DNA from: Legionella sp. PC1000
Lineage (GTDB): Bacteria > Pseudomonadota > Gammaproteobacteria > Legionellales > Legionellaceae
Reading direction: 5' to 3'
DNA: 64,000 nucleotides
NCBI RefSeq assembly: GCF_014109805.1
Contig: NZ_CP059401.1
Location: 1 to 64,000 of the forward strand
Below the pieces are notes generated by a model. The model had not been told where the DNA came from, did no database searches, and was given only the letters and a program-made list of their open reading frames with translations. Below, in pieces: positions 19,273 through 28,304 of this stretch (the stretch's first letter is position 1; every line of letters begins with the position of its first letter). The translations under genes and the position numbers were made by a program.

Positions 19273-19661
19273 TAAAATAATTCCTCTGCATTGGGTACTG
19301 GATTAAAGGTAAAGCCTGACAGTGTTCCTGGTTTCGTTGTTTTTTTTGTGTGGTCGTCTGGTAATTTGGATTTATTGTCCTTTGATGTTTGGGTTGAATC
19401 GGGTTCAACTTGAGGGGTTGGTTGATTTGCTTGTGGCCGACGAATTTGGCGATTCACATAATTCAAAAAGGTGTCATAACCAAATTCAATTCGCTTTAAC
19501 TCATGCATGTTTTCCCACACGGTTTTAACTGGATATCCCGCATCAAGCGCTTCTTTTATATCAGCTCGAACAGCTAAGAAGGCCACCAAATTCTTATTGC
19601 GAGGTGTTGATTTTTTTTCCTTGACCCACTTGGCCAGCTGGTCTGTATAGGATGTTCCCAT
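19272..19661 (-). CDS. traK: oriT-binding relaxosome protein TraK (RP4 type)
   Basis: 129 residues (RP4 TraK about 134). The N-terminus SYTDQLAKWVKEK, the stretch VAFLAVRADIKEALDAGY and the C-terminus GFTFNPVPN match RP4 TraK closely from memory. TraK binds one side of oriT and bends the DNA, helping relaxase loading. It is transcribed away from oriT, as in RP4. The middle is a low-complexity Pro/Thr/Lys linker. Confidence 0.87.
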   Translation of the reverse strand: MGTSYTDQLAKWVKEKKSTPRNKNLVAFLAVRADIKEALDAGYPVKTVWENMHELKRIEFGYDTFLNYVNRQIRRPQANQPTPQVEPDSTQTSKDNKSKLPDDHTKKTTKPGTLSGFTFNPVPNAEELF

Positions 19662-19849
19662 ATCAATTAGTTACCTGTTATAAAATCAATTAAATGTCAA
19701 TTTCATGTCAACTAACATCGGTTCAAATTCGATTATAAACCTATAAACCTCTTTTTTAATATGACTTACGCTAAAATAATTTTTTCCTATAAAAAAAAAG
19801 GATAAATCGAATGCACCGTGGTATTATTTCTTGGCGTAATGGATTTAAA

Positions 19850-19980
19850 AAACAGGGCAAGATAGGTGAAGATGGCCACCCAGCGAGCTGGGTATCCACT
19901 TCACATCCTTCCTTATTCGCACCTTCGGTGCTCAACGGAAATCTTGCTCTTGCGAGGCTAACGGCTGCCGCCGTTTTAAT
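19850..19980. other. oriT: oriT, RP4/IncP type, with nic site
   Basis: GGGCAAGATAGGTGAA at 19855-19870 is the complement of the IncP nick motif: the minus strand reads CCTATCTTG/CCC, one base different from RP4 CCTATCCTG/CCC. The cut is predicted on the minus strand between 19858 and 19857. Next is the inverted repeat ACCCAGC-GA-GCTGGGT (19878-19893, TraJ/TraK side as in RP4), then GCACC-TTC-GGTGC (19919-19931) and AACGGC-TGCC-GCCGTT (19960-19975). The order and much of the intervening text (CTTATTCGCACC, GTGCTCAACGG, GCGAGGCTA) match RP4 oriT. It lies between divergent traK and traJ. The whole gap 19662-20011 has no gene. Confidence 0.9.
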
Positions 19981-20011
19981 GTCAGGACAACGCTTGAAAA
20001 AAGGTATTACG

Positions 20012-20365
20012 ATGAACAACAGCGAAACAAGACTCAGCAGAAAACACGCCCGACGGCTTCGAATTCCCGTACTTCCAGAGGAAGAGCAAATAATCAAAGA
20101 AAACGCGGCACATGCGGGATTGGCCACCGCTGTATATCTTCGTCGTTTGGCTCTAGGTTATGAAATAAAGAGTTCCATCGACCAACAGCACATCATCGAA
20201 CTTTCTAAAATAAATGCTGATTTAGGTCGCTTGGGTGGTCTGCTCAAGTTGTGGCTTACCAATGATGAGCGGCTAGCTCATATTGAGCCCAAAACAATAA
20301 CCGTCGTATTAGAGCGTATCAAAGCAACCCAGGCAGCCATGCTTGAAGTAGTGAACAAGCTATGA
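20012..20365 (+). CDS. traJ: oriT-recognition protein TraJ (RP4 type)
   Basis: 117 residues from ATG 20012 (AAGG 9 bp upstream); an in-frame start at 19811 would run through oriT and is rejected. It has a ribbon-helix-helix/MobC-like fold: LRIPVLPEEEQIIKENAAHA, then LATAVYLRRLALGY, and LGRLGGLLKLWL. RP4 TraJ (about 123 residues) binds the inverted repeat beside nic and brings in TraI. It ends 38 bp before traI. Confidence 0.85.
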   Translation: MNNSETRLSRKHARRLRIPVLPEEEQIIKENAAHAGLATAVYLRRLALGYEIKSSIDQQHIIELSKINADLGRLGGLLKLWLTNDERLAHIEPKTITVVLERIKATQAAMLEVVNKL

Positions 20366-20403
20366 ACTTCTTTATAGCCCAAAGTGCGGTAGGGAGTTAA
20401 GAC

Positions 20404-22704
20404 ATGATTGTCAGACACATTCCAATGAAAGTTATTAGGAAAAGTAACTTTGCAGGACTCATCCAGTATATGACTAATGAGCATGGCAAACAGGAACGTG
20501 TTGGCGAAATTCGCATTACAAATTGCCAGAGCAATGAGATTGAATGGGCAATCCATGAAGTACAGGCAACGCAAGAACTTAATCAGCGTGCAAAAGGTGA
20601 TAAAACCTATCATCTTTTAATTTCCTTTCCTGCAGGAGAAATTCCATCAGCTGACGTATTAAAGGATATTGAACAGAGGGTTTGTTCTTCCGTGGGTTTA
20701 GGGGAGCATCAACGAATTAGTGTGGTGCATTATGATACCGATAATTTTCATATTCATGTGGGCATCAATAAAATCCATCCCACGCGTTATACCCTGCATG
20801 AGCCATATCTTGCCTATAAAAAATTGGGTGAGATTGCCACACTGCTTGAAATCGAACATGGTCTGCAACGGGTGAATCATATTCCTCATAAGGTGGGTTC
20901 TGAGAATCGAGCGGATGATATGGAGCATCATGCGGGTATCGGGAGTCTTTTAAACTGGATTAAATCTGAGTGCATGGAGCAACTTAAGGCTGCTAATAAT
21001 TGGTCCCAGTTTCATCATGTATTGGCGCAACACGGTCTTGAACTACGCGTGCGTGGTAGTGGTTTAGTGATTGTGGATGGTTTAGGAATTGGTGTTAAGG
21101 CAAGCTCAGTATCACGTGATTTTTCTAAAGTGAAGCTTGAAAAAGTATTTGGGTCTTTTGAAAAAAATACATCGACTCATCCAGACTTCATACCTCCCAT
21201 AGCCAAAAAAGCAAGGGTTGCAAAAGTGGGACATAATCCACCACCGCGTAGTCAAAATCGTTTGTATAGGCTAGATCAGCTTGAAACTCTTTCTATTGAG
21301 CAAGGTATTCATTATTCACTCAAACCTGTTCACATGAAAATAAATACCTCGATTCTTTACGCCAGGTATCAAGAGGAACAGAACCACGCCAAATTTAATT
21401 GTGCCTCTGAGCTTTCTCGTGCTCGCACACGGAAAAAACAACTGATCGAATCAGCGAAGCGAGGCGGTCGGTTAAAGCGTGCGGCAATTAAATTATTGCG
21501 TGGAACTCCTGTTACCAAGAAAGCTCTTTATGCTCTGACCAGTCAAGCAGTTCAATCCAATATTGAAGAAGCAAGAAAGAAGTATGCGAAAGAGCGTGAA
21601 TCCATTTATCTTAAATATCAGCGCAGCACCTGGGCTGATTGGTTGAAATTAAAAGCCCTAGAAGGCGATGCCGATGCGCTTAATGCACTGCGTTCTCGTG
21701 AAGTACGCCAAAATCTTAAAGGGAATGTTGTTACGGGGCAAGGAATGCAAAGTGGTGAGCCTAACCTTAAGATAAAAAACGATAATATTACTAAAACAGG
21801 AACCGTCATTTATCGCGTGGGAACTTCTGCGATTAGGGATGACGGAGAGCTGATTAATATGTCACGTGGTTCTTCCGAAGAAGGAATTGCGACCGCCTTG
21901 CACATGGCCATGAATCGTTATGGTGAATGCATTACTGTCAAAGGAAGTGATGTGTTTAAAGAGCAGGTCGTCAATGTTGCAGCACAGTTAAAATTAAACC
22001 TTAGGTTTGATAACGAACAACTTGAGTTACAACGTCAACAGTTAATAAAAAACCCAAAACCAAAGGAAAATAATCATGAATCAAGAAGACAATCTGATCT
22101 TAACGGCAGAGGAACAAATCGAGGCAGTAATGAGAACGTTGGATCAATCAGAGTCATCAACCCTGACAGCAGAAGAACCAGAAGAAAATCAAGTTCTGGC
22201 GGGACACCCAAGCCCTACCTTGGGCGCATTGGACAGCAACCGCCGCCCGAAAGTAAAAACCGTTTGCGAGACTTGTCCCAACTCGGTATGGTTCAGTTCT
22301 CCACTCGATGTGAAGTGTTATTGCCGAGTCATGTACCTGGTCACCTGGAGCACCAAAGAACCCAATCAGATGACGGGCTGCGACGGAATGTATCTAGGCC
22401 AGGAGCAGTAAATTTTATTTCGGATGCTGCAGACAAATACATTGCTGAGCGTGAATTAAAGCGTCAAAAAATAGCCGACATTCCTAAGCATAGACGGTAT
22501 AATAAAAATGATGAGGGGCTTATGCAGTTTGCAGGGATTCGTCAAATCGATGGTGAACTGTTGGCTCTTTTAAAGCGAGATAATGTCATTGTGGTATTGC
22601 CCATTGATTCGGACACGGCTCATCGAATGAAGAGGTTGTCTGTTGGTGAGATGGTCAAGTTAACCGCAAGAGGCACCATTGCATCAAGAGGGCGCAACAG
22701 ATAA
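20404..22704 (+). CDS. traI: Relaxase TraI (MOBP, RP4 type)
   Basis: 766 residues. It cuts the transferred strand at nic and stays covalently bound through Tyr22, which is present in the same place as in RP4 (LIQYMTNEHGK). The histidine triad motif is HYDTDNFHIHVGIN near residues 113-126, followed by KIHPTRYTLHEPY, all close to RP4 TraI from memory. The C-terminal third is basic and variable and ends in a domain with INMSRGSSEEGIATAL and DGELLALLKRDNV. Start ATG 20404 has GGGAG 8 bp upstream. A second gene, traH, is nested at 22076-22411. Confidence 0.93.
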   Translation: MIVRHIPMKVIRKSNFAGLIQYMTNEHGKQERVGEIRITNCQSNEIEWAIHEVQATQELNQRAKGDKTYHLLISFPAGEIPSADVLKDIEQRVCSSVGLGEHQRISVVHYDTDNFHIHVGINKIHPTRYTLHEPYLAYKKLGEIATLLEIEHGLQRVNHIPHKVGSENRADDMEHHAGIGSLLNWIKSECMEQLKAANNWSQFHHVLAQHGLELRVRGSGLVIVDGLGIGVKASSVSRDFSKVKLEKVFGSFEKNTSTHPDFIPPIAKKARVAKVGHNPPPRSQNRLYRLDQLETLSIEQGIHYSLKPVHMKINTSILYARYQEEQNHAKFNCASELSRARTRKKQLIESAKRGGRLKRAAIKLLRGTPVTKKALYALTSQAVQSNIEEARKKYAKERESIYLKYQRSTWADWLKLKALEGDADALNALRSREVRQNLKGNVVTGQGMQSGEPNLKIKNDNITKTGTVIYRVGTSAIRDDGELINMSRGSSEEGIATALHMAMNRYGECITVKGSDVFKEQVVNVAAQLKLNLRFDNEQLELQRQQLIKNPKPKENNHESRRQSDLNGRGTNRGSNENVGSIRVINPDSRRTRRKSSSGGTPKPYLGRIGQQPPPESKNRLRDLSQLGMVQFSTRCEVLLPSHVPGHLEHQRTQSDDGLRRNVSRPGAVNFISDAADKYIAERELKRQKIADIPKHRRYNKNDEGLMQFAGIRQIDGELLALLKRDNVIVVLPIDSDTAHRMKRLSVGEMVKLTARGTIASRGRNR
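22076..22411 (+). CDS. traH: TraH-like protein encoded within traI in another frame
   Basis: 111 residues, wholly inside traI in a different frame. It has its own ribosome site (AAAGGAAAATAATC before the ATG). The N-terminal half is acidic (EEQIEAVMRTLDQSESS, EEPEENQ) and the C-terminal half is a compact Cys-containing domain: CETCPNSVWF, VKCYCRVMYLVTW and GCDGMYLGQE, five Cys in all. RP4 also encodes TraH inside traI in this position. The protein-like composition, the start signal and that precedent support a real overlapping gene; its function is unknown even in RP4. Confidence 0.75.
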   Translation: MNQEDNLILTAEEQIEAVMRTLDQSESSTLTAEEPEENQVLAGHPSPTLGALDSNRRPKVKTVCETCPNSVWFSSPLDVKCYCRVMYLVTWSTKEPNQMTGCDGMYLGQEQ

Positions 22705-22745
22705 TGTAGGTTAATCTGTGAAAATTATAATAGGGATTGAATTTT

Positions 22746-22988
22746 ATGAATAAAAAACAACCTTTCAAATCGATTTTTTCTCCAATGGTGGGTGTGTTTC
22801 TTACAATACTTCTGTTTGGAATAGAACAGAAATTCCCACTATATAAGATGATTGAGAACAGCCCCAAAGGCGCCTCATGGATTGATTTGGCTTGGATGTA
22901 TTGGGTGTATTTTGCTTTATATAACGGGTATTTCTTCTTGAAGAAGATAATATTCAGCTTTTCAGAAAAAAACCACGAATCCATTTGA
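22746..22988 (+). CDS. Small membrane protein, unknown
   Basis: 80 residues from ATG 22746. Two hydrophobic segments (FSPMVGVFLTILLFGI and WIDLAWMYWVYFALYNGYFF) suggest a two-pass inner-membrane protein with a basic N-terminus. It is 41 bp after traI in the same direction and may be cotranscribed. No family recognised. Confidence 0.5.
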   Translation: MNKKQPFKSIFSPMVGVFLTILLFGIEQKFPLYKMIENSPKGASWIDLAWMYWVYFALYNGYFFLKKIIFSFSEKNHESI

Positions 22989-23052
22989 TTGAATTAATCA
23001 TTTATTTTGGCCTAAAGAGTGCAATTTAAATCCATTTCTTCTTTCAACCGCA

Positions 23053-23076
23053 AGGGGCTCTATTATAGAACCCCCT
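23053..23076. terminator. Hairpin between convergent units
   Basis: AGGGG (23053-23057) pairs with CCCCCT (23071-23076) with extra pairs inside (CTC/GAA, imperfect). It lies between the small membrane gene (+) and the antitoxin (-). Confidence 0.4.
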
Positions 23077-23105
23077 GTTATTAGTAACTTACTAAATGTT
23101 CTTAT

Positions 23106-23423
23106 TTAAGCCGCACTTTGAATGTCAACTAATAAATCTAAGCCTTCTCGATTAAGCATGTCTTGCAAGCACAAACGCACAAACTGTTTGCTTGAATATC
23201 CTAGTTTATCAGCAAATTCAGCAGCAGCTTTAGGACTTACGTAGCGGCGATTATGCTCGATGTCACATAAATAATGACGAGAAACCCCTAGTTGTTTGGC
23301 AAAAGCGGCTTGCGTCATTTCTTCACCCTGACGAATTGCCAATAAATGATCTCCAAGAGTCGGTTTTTTGCCTATTAGGGACTCCAGATAAGCAAGTGCT
23401 TCTTTGCTTTCGTTAGTAATCAT
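23106..23423 (-). CDS. higA: HigA-like antitoxin (XRE family)
   Basis: 105 residues with a helix-turn-helix of the Cro/CI type (MTQAAFAKQLGVSRHYLCDI EHN region, residues ~36-58). It lies downstream of the toxin gene, overlapping it by 11 bp, the reversed order typical of higBA. It should bind the toxin and repress the pair's own promoter. Confidence 0.82.
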   Translation of the reverse strand: MITNESKEALAYLESLIGKKPTLGDHLLAIRQGEEMTQAAFAKQLGVSRHYLCDIEHNRRYVSPKAAAEFADKLGYSSKQFVRLCLQDMLNREGLDLLVDIQSAA

Positions 23424-23706
23424 GTTTATTTACCTCCATCACTTCAACAAGTTCCATTTGCCCATTAGTCTTTAATTCATAAATAGCCCGATAAGCCTTA
23501 TTTAATCGAATAGAACGCTGTCCCTTTCTTTTACCCTGTAATGGCTCATCGTGGTAGCCAGAAATTTTTCTAACTTCTAATAACCCATCATGAGATACTG
23601 ATTCAACCCATTGATACAACTTAATGGCAATATACTGAGGTACTTTTTTTAAGTCCTTTTTTGCCTGTTCACTAATGGTGACTTTACAAGTATTCATTGC
23701 AATCAT
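23413..23706 (-). CDS. higB: RelE/HigB-family toxin
   Basis: 97 residues (94 if ATG 23697 is used). RelE fold features: SEQAKKDLKKVPQYIAIKLY helix pair, then RSIRLNKAYRAIYEL and VEVMEVNKHDY at the C-terminus, where basic and His/Tyr residues carry mRNA cleavage in this family. With the overlapping antitoxin it should stabilise the plasmid. It is close to the transfer genes but independently promoted. Confidence 0.83.
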   Translation of the reverse strand: MIAMNTCKVTISEQAKKDLKKVPQYIAIKLYQWVESVSHDGLLEVRKISGYHDEPLQGKRKGQRSIRLNKAYRAIYELKTNGQMELVEVMEVNKHDY

Positions 23707-23724
23707 CTTATTTTTCTATAATTG

Positions 23725-23827
23725 TACCCTAATTTAGGTAACAAATCAAATTTGAGTTAACTGATTTGTCCACAAGGACTGTCTTTACCCACAAATACCC
23801 TATAAATGAACTAATCCTAAGCTTAGG
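23725..23827. promoter_or_regulatory. Candidate HigA operators: two CCTAA/TTAGG palindromes
   Basis: Upstream of higB, CCTAA-T-TTAGG lies within TACCCTAATTTAGGTA (23725-23740), and CCTAAGCTTAGG (23816-23827) is a 12-bp perfect palindrome with the same half-sites. Autoregulation by HigA is inferred. The remainder of 23707-24009 holds no gene; GAAAATT-G-AATTTTC at about 23937-23951 is a further short inverted repeat. Confidence 0.45.
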
Positions 23828-24009
23828 TTCACACCAAGTAGTGATTCGACAACTACATAAAAAGAGTCGTGATTAGCAAAAATAGACAAAAGTATGGCAT
23901 TGTCCAAAAACTCAATAGCGGAAGACGCACGAGGATGAAAATTGAATTTTCATGTGACTCGATAATCCTCCAAAGGATTCTTGCAAGGAACCCTTTGGAT
24001 AATATGATT

Positions 24010-26566
24010 TTATAAGGTCAACGTGCTGTGTTGATGCCTGGTCATTTTGATTTCTTTCTGCTCTATAATAGACGTTTCATTTTTTTGAATTATTTTATCG
24101 ACAATAGGTTTAATCTGGCGTTTTACTCCCTCAGAGCCCAATACACTTTTGGATGCCAAATCGTTAAAGTCGCTAAATGACTTTGGATCTCCTGCCTGTT
24201 CACCAGGTGCAAAAATTGGAAACAAGGCAATGCCATTAACGGCCTTTGCAGCGTCAAGCGCTTTGCTTCTTCCTGGATTAATTCCTTGATTTATTTCAAG
24301 ATGCTTATCATCATCCCCCATAATAATAATGGGTTTATCAGGAAATTGTTCTTGCAAAGCCCGCGCTACTGGCTCTAAGTTTCCTGCATCAAAGGCCGAA
24401 ATTGTAGCAAACCCAAGTTCTTGAGAGATGCTTGCAGCAGTAGCAAACCCTTCTGCGATTACAAGGGCAGGAGCTTCGGCTAATGCGTTAAGCCCGCCCA
24501 AAGCATGAAAGCATCCTTCCTTGCGAGAGTTTTTAGCAAATCGTTTGGTCCCATCTTCTTTAATGTATTGCATAGTCCATAGTTTGCCACTTGCATCGGT
24601 TGCAGGAATATAAGTCGTTTGTCCGTTAACATCTGTGAATATTTCAGAATGGGGTTCGATTTTTTTGGTCTGTAAATAAGGCGTTGGGGTTGTTATGAGT
24701 ACTAAATCGGATAATTGTTTGCTTACTCGTTTGGCCGCTTCTTCCTGGTCTTGCCTTTGTTCCTCAGCCCGTTCTTTAATTTTTGTGGCTGCAAGTGCGT
24801 GCAATGTGGCTCGCTCTTCATCAGTTAATGAGTAGCCCTTACTTTTCCATTTTGTCTCAATACCCGTGCGGTTATTTTTAACATAACCCGCAGGATGACC
24901 ATCAAGATGCCCCACATAAAACCCTGACTTTTCACCTTTTTTATCCCCTTCAACGCTGATTCGATGTTTTTTTCCATCCATAATAGGATGTTCGCCTGTA
25001 ACAATACTGCCGATACTTTTCAATATATCGGAAAATTCCTGCTCAGGTGTTAAGGCAGGCTGTTGCCGTTCTAGGTTCGTGTTTAAAATCCAGGGTTTTA
25101 AAGGTTCTAAATTGGTGCCAATGTGTGCAAACCAGCATTTTGCGGCCTTATCCCACTCTACTGCCTTTTTACCGTCCTCAAGCCTTCCTGCAATATGTTT
25201 GACCGCTTCTCTTTGCTCGTATGGTACAGCAAGCCATGTTTTTTCAGTGGCGATTTGTGATGGCTCGATATCTTGAGCTTTAGAGCCAGTATCAAGCTGT
25301 GGGCTGATAATCCAAGGTTTTAAGAGTTCTAAATTAGCACCAGGGTGAGCAAACCAGCGAGAGTGTTCTTTATCCCATGCAATGGCTTTTTTGCCATCGG
25401 GAAGAACACCCGCTAGTTCTTTAGCTACTTCTTTTTGTTTAAAGGGAATATCGAGCCATAGTTTTTCAATCTCTGCAGACTTATTGGTGACTGGAGTTTG
25501 GTTGGTTGGGGCTTGGGTTTGGAGTTGACTTTGAGCTTTATTGAGCGTGGCAATCTCGTCGTCTAAGGTGGGTGGATTTTCATTTAAATGATTATCATGA
25601 TTTACAGGTTCTACTTCATTTGCCAATGTCATTTTGTTTTCCAGCTCGTTTGGCAAAGGGTGATTGGTATTTTGTACTTGTTCTTGTTTTAGTTCGAAAG
25701 ATAGAATGAATTGTTGCATTTTTTCAGCCTCTGCAGCAGCACGAAACAGTTCCAATGGATCGTCATGTAATACTTTAATCCAAGACTCGATATAAGTTGC
25801 ATGTTGATCTGGATCGTGACCAATCCCCAATTCATCCCCTAAAATCATGCTGGTAATTTCAGCCCGCAATTCTTCTTTGGCATAGCCATCACTTCCAAAA
25901 GGATGAATCAAATCCCTGTCCATTCGTGTTGAATGCCCAGTCCAATGGCCGAGTTCATGCAAAGCAACCGCATAATAATTATCTGCGCTTAAGAATTGGC
26001 TTTTGTCAGGCAGATGGATGGTATCCGTGGAGGGTCTATAAAACGCGCGGTTGTTCTCACCATGTAAAATAGCAGCTCCAGATGAACTTAGAATCTGTTC
26101 AGCCCGGTCGATGGAATTCCAGGCGATTCCTTTTGAGTGCGTGGAGGTAATCCATCAATTTGTTCTGCATTAAATACGGTGGCATAAAACACTCGTGGCC
26201 GCTCAAGGCGAATTTCAATTTTAACGGGCTTACCATGAGGATCCAGTACTGGTTTACCTTGCTCATCCTTTTTGATCTGTTCTTCGGTAAATTTCCAATA
26301 TTGAATAGCAGAACCTTTTTCGCCTTTTCGCACTTGCGCTTGAGCCTCTTCTGCTTGTTTGTAGGTCATCCAACGCGGATCGCGATAATCCTGGGCCATT
26401 AGTGCAATAGCATTTATTCCTTTATAACGTTTTCCGGTGATTGGGTTCATCGGTATAAACGCATTGGGAGCACCTGGTTCCCATGGTCTTTGCCATGGAG
26501 CTGTTCCTTGCTTTAACTGCTGAATTAATCGTTCAGCGATCACTTCATGAAACGGTTTTTTTATTC
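24010..26566 (-). pseudogene. traC: Plasmid DNA primase TraC with ArdC-like N-terminus (two frameshifts)
   Basis: About 850 residues if joined. The N-terminal part (26566-26120) and the zincin motif ALHELGHWTGH (start of 25962-24010) together make an ArdC-like domain that protects or binds single-stranded DNA. Two tandem DUF5710-like repeats follow (KAIAWDKEHSRWFAHPGANL and KAVEWDKAAKCWFAHIGTNL). A TOPRIM-type primase end has EGFATAASI and IIMGDDDKHLEINQG. RP4 TraC is sent into the recipient to prime synthesis. Frame breaks: an extra base in the T7 run at 26556-26562 (start would read [14 protein letters not shown]) and one near 26115-26125. 24010-25962 alone is a 650-residue open frame. Confidence 0.78.
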
Positions 26567-26567
26567 A

Positions 26568-26826
26568 TTATTGATCCTTTCCGATAATGTTTATGTCTTT
26601 TAGTACCTGCATTGATGTTATCCATTTCATCAAAACAGCTGTCTTTGGCATCCGCTTCAGTTAATGCGTCCTCAATGAAGGCGCCAGATTTCATCGCTTC
26701 ATCAGGATCAAATTCCACTTGCAGCCCTGGGGTGAGTGCATCAAGCAGTTTTTCAGACAACACTTGAGTTTCATTGGCTTTCACGTTTAAATGACGGTCA
26801 TTTGGTGTTTGGGTTTTCGGGTTCAT
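26568..26826 (-). CDS. Small acidic protein upstream of traC (TraD position)
   Basis: About 85 residues starting at ATG 26826 behind AAAGGAG. The open frame runs on to 26545, but its last residues (RHKHYRKGS) look like read-through after an extra A in AAAA near 26600. Correcting it gives an end [16 protein letters not shown] with the stop overlapping the traC ATG. In RP4 traD occupies this slot, but I see no clear similarity, so no symbol is given. Composition is acidic with no motif. Confidence 0.5.
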
Positions 26827-26890
26827 GAGTTAACTCCTTTGATTAGTGATTTGCCGCTAGTTTTGAAACGCTCTAATTCATTTTTACGGA

Positions 26891-27521
26891 TTAAATAAGG
26901 ATTGAAAGTCCAAGTAATATTGCTTGTTGAGTAGGAATATTAGTGATACGCGCCGTTTCGGTTAAAGAATCCACCTGATAGTCGGGATTGCCTCCAAATA
27001 CCTGTTGATACTCTATATGTAGGGCTAAATTGTCGTTTAATTTATAGCCTATTCCTGCTTGAAGCTCTGGACTGATTTGAGATAAATCATTGACTTCATT
27101 TCTATCGACTTGAGCTTGTCGATAGGCCACTCCTCCTTTGAGAAAACCAAATATTCGCTCGTCTTCAAAAGGAGTAATTTGTGCTGTTACCAGAATATCT
27201 ATCATCGGTTTAACAAGGATGCTGACTGGCTCGCCTCCTAATTCATCCAGGGTTGATTTAGGAATATCCAAACGCATGGTATTGCCATTTTGTATTCCTG
27301 CGTCTATTCCAAGAGCAAAAAAACTAGACAGATTGTATTGGGTATTCAAGCTCAATCTTCCCATGACGCTTTGTCCATGCATTGTTATATACAGAATCAT
27401 AATGAGTGAGGCCCAAGCTACCAGAAAACCCCCAACTTAAGGGCATGTCACAATCTGAACACGCATAGGATGGATGCAGATAAACACACAACAAGGCAAA
27501 CAACAGATGTATTTTTTTCAT
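26891..27521 (-). pseudogene. Outer-membrane beta-barrel protein, frameshifted
   Basis: The 5' part (27521-27324) has a signal peptide and CSDCDMPLSWGFSGSLGLTH. The 3' part (27400-26891) has alternating strands ending in a hydrophobic strand (QAILLGLSILI), typical of opacity-type porins. The join lies near 27370-27400. About 205 residues when joined. It follows two DUF1566 genes in the same direction, so this surface-protein group rides on the transfer operon. Role unknown. Confidence 0.6.
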
Positions 27522-27547
27522 TTTTTAATCCTTTTTAGTTTCATTTA

Positions 27548-28288
27548 TTAAAAATGGGATATAGCGCGAACCCGAGCATTCGTGTTGGATTTGTCACTGG
27601 CAACCAATTCTCCAGTCGAAAAATTAATGAGCCAGGCTTTGGATGCGTTTGCTTCTGTTGAACTCCAATATAGGTCTGGCGCAAAGGAGGACAGGTTGGC
27701 TTCTCGTAAATGGGTGTGCATGAGTTGTAATTCAAAAGCACCTGGCAAATACCATCCGCATAGCACATGCTGTCATTGCAATTGGGGTCTGGCAGGGCGT
27801 TATTCCATCACTTAGAACTTGAAAGGATACGGCTTTTAGGGCTGCAAACGTTCCTTTTTGATTATCAATCGTTTGCTCTGCAATAATGACTCGTGTATTG
27901 GTTTCTCCAGCGCCTATTCCATCTGCTCGTGCATTGGTTACTTTGTTTCCTGAGGGCCCATTTCGCCATTGCACTCCATCGCTTAGAACATCTCTTTTGC
28001 TGGCAATCAATCCGTGTTGGCCTGTTTCATCGACATAAAAAACAATACCGCCGCGATATTCTTCGCCAATATGGTGCTGATTGGATAATTTTGGCAGTGA
28101 TTACAGCACCTTGAATTTCAATTCCTGGACCTGCCTGATAATGAATGGGTTGTGGAAGCTGGTTGACTTGAGCTTGAAGGGCCGATATTTGGCCCGCCTA
28201 ATGCAACTATTGCTCGCCAAAGTCCGGTGTGACTGGCATGGGCATTTAGACTGGTTAATAACATTATGGTAAGAATTGATTTGTTCAT
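27548..28288 (-). pseudogene. DUF1566 (Lcl C-terminal domain) surface protein, copy A, frameshifted
   Basis: Starts at ATG 28288 with a signal peptide (SILTIMLLTSLNAHASH). Pieces in successive frames read VNQLPQPIHYQAGPGIEIQG, then GLIASKRDVLSDGVQWRNG, then WYLPGAFELQLM, YWSSTEANASKAW and VRAISHF at the stop. That is a DUF1566 domain (WYLP...YWSSTE...VRAI). At least three single-base breaks. Related to copy B (28305-29014), a tandem duplication. Confidence 0.65.
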
Positions 28289-28304
28289 GATTTCCTCATT
28301 AAAA

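Noticed and set aside
19811..20011. Longer traJ start at 19811
   Set aside because: It would translate through oriT; ATG 20012 has a proper ribosome site and gives the RP4-like length.
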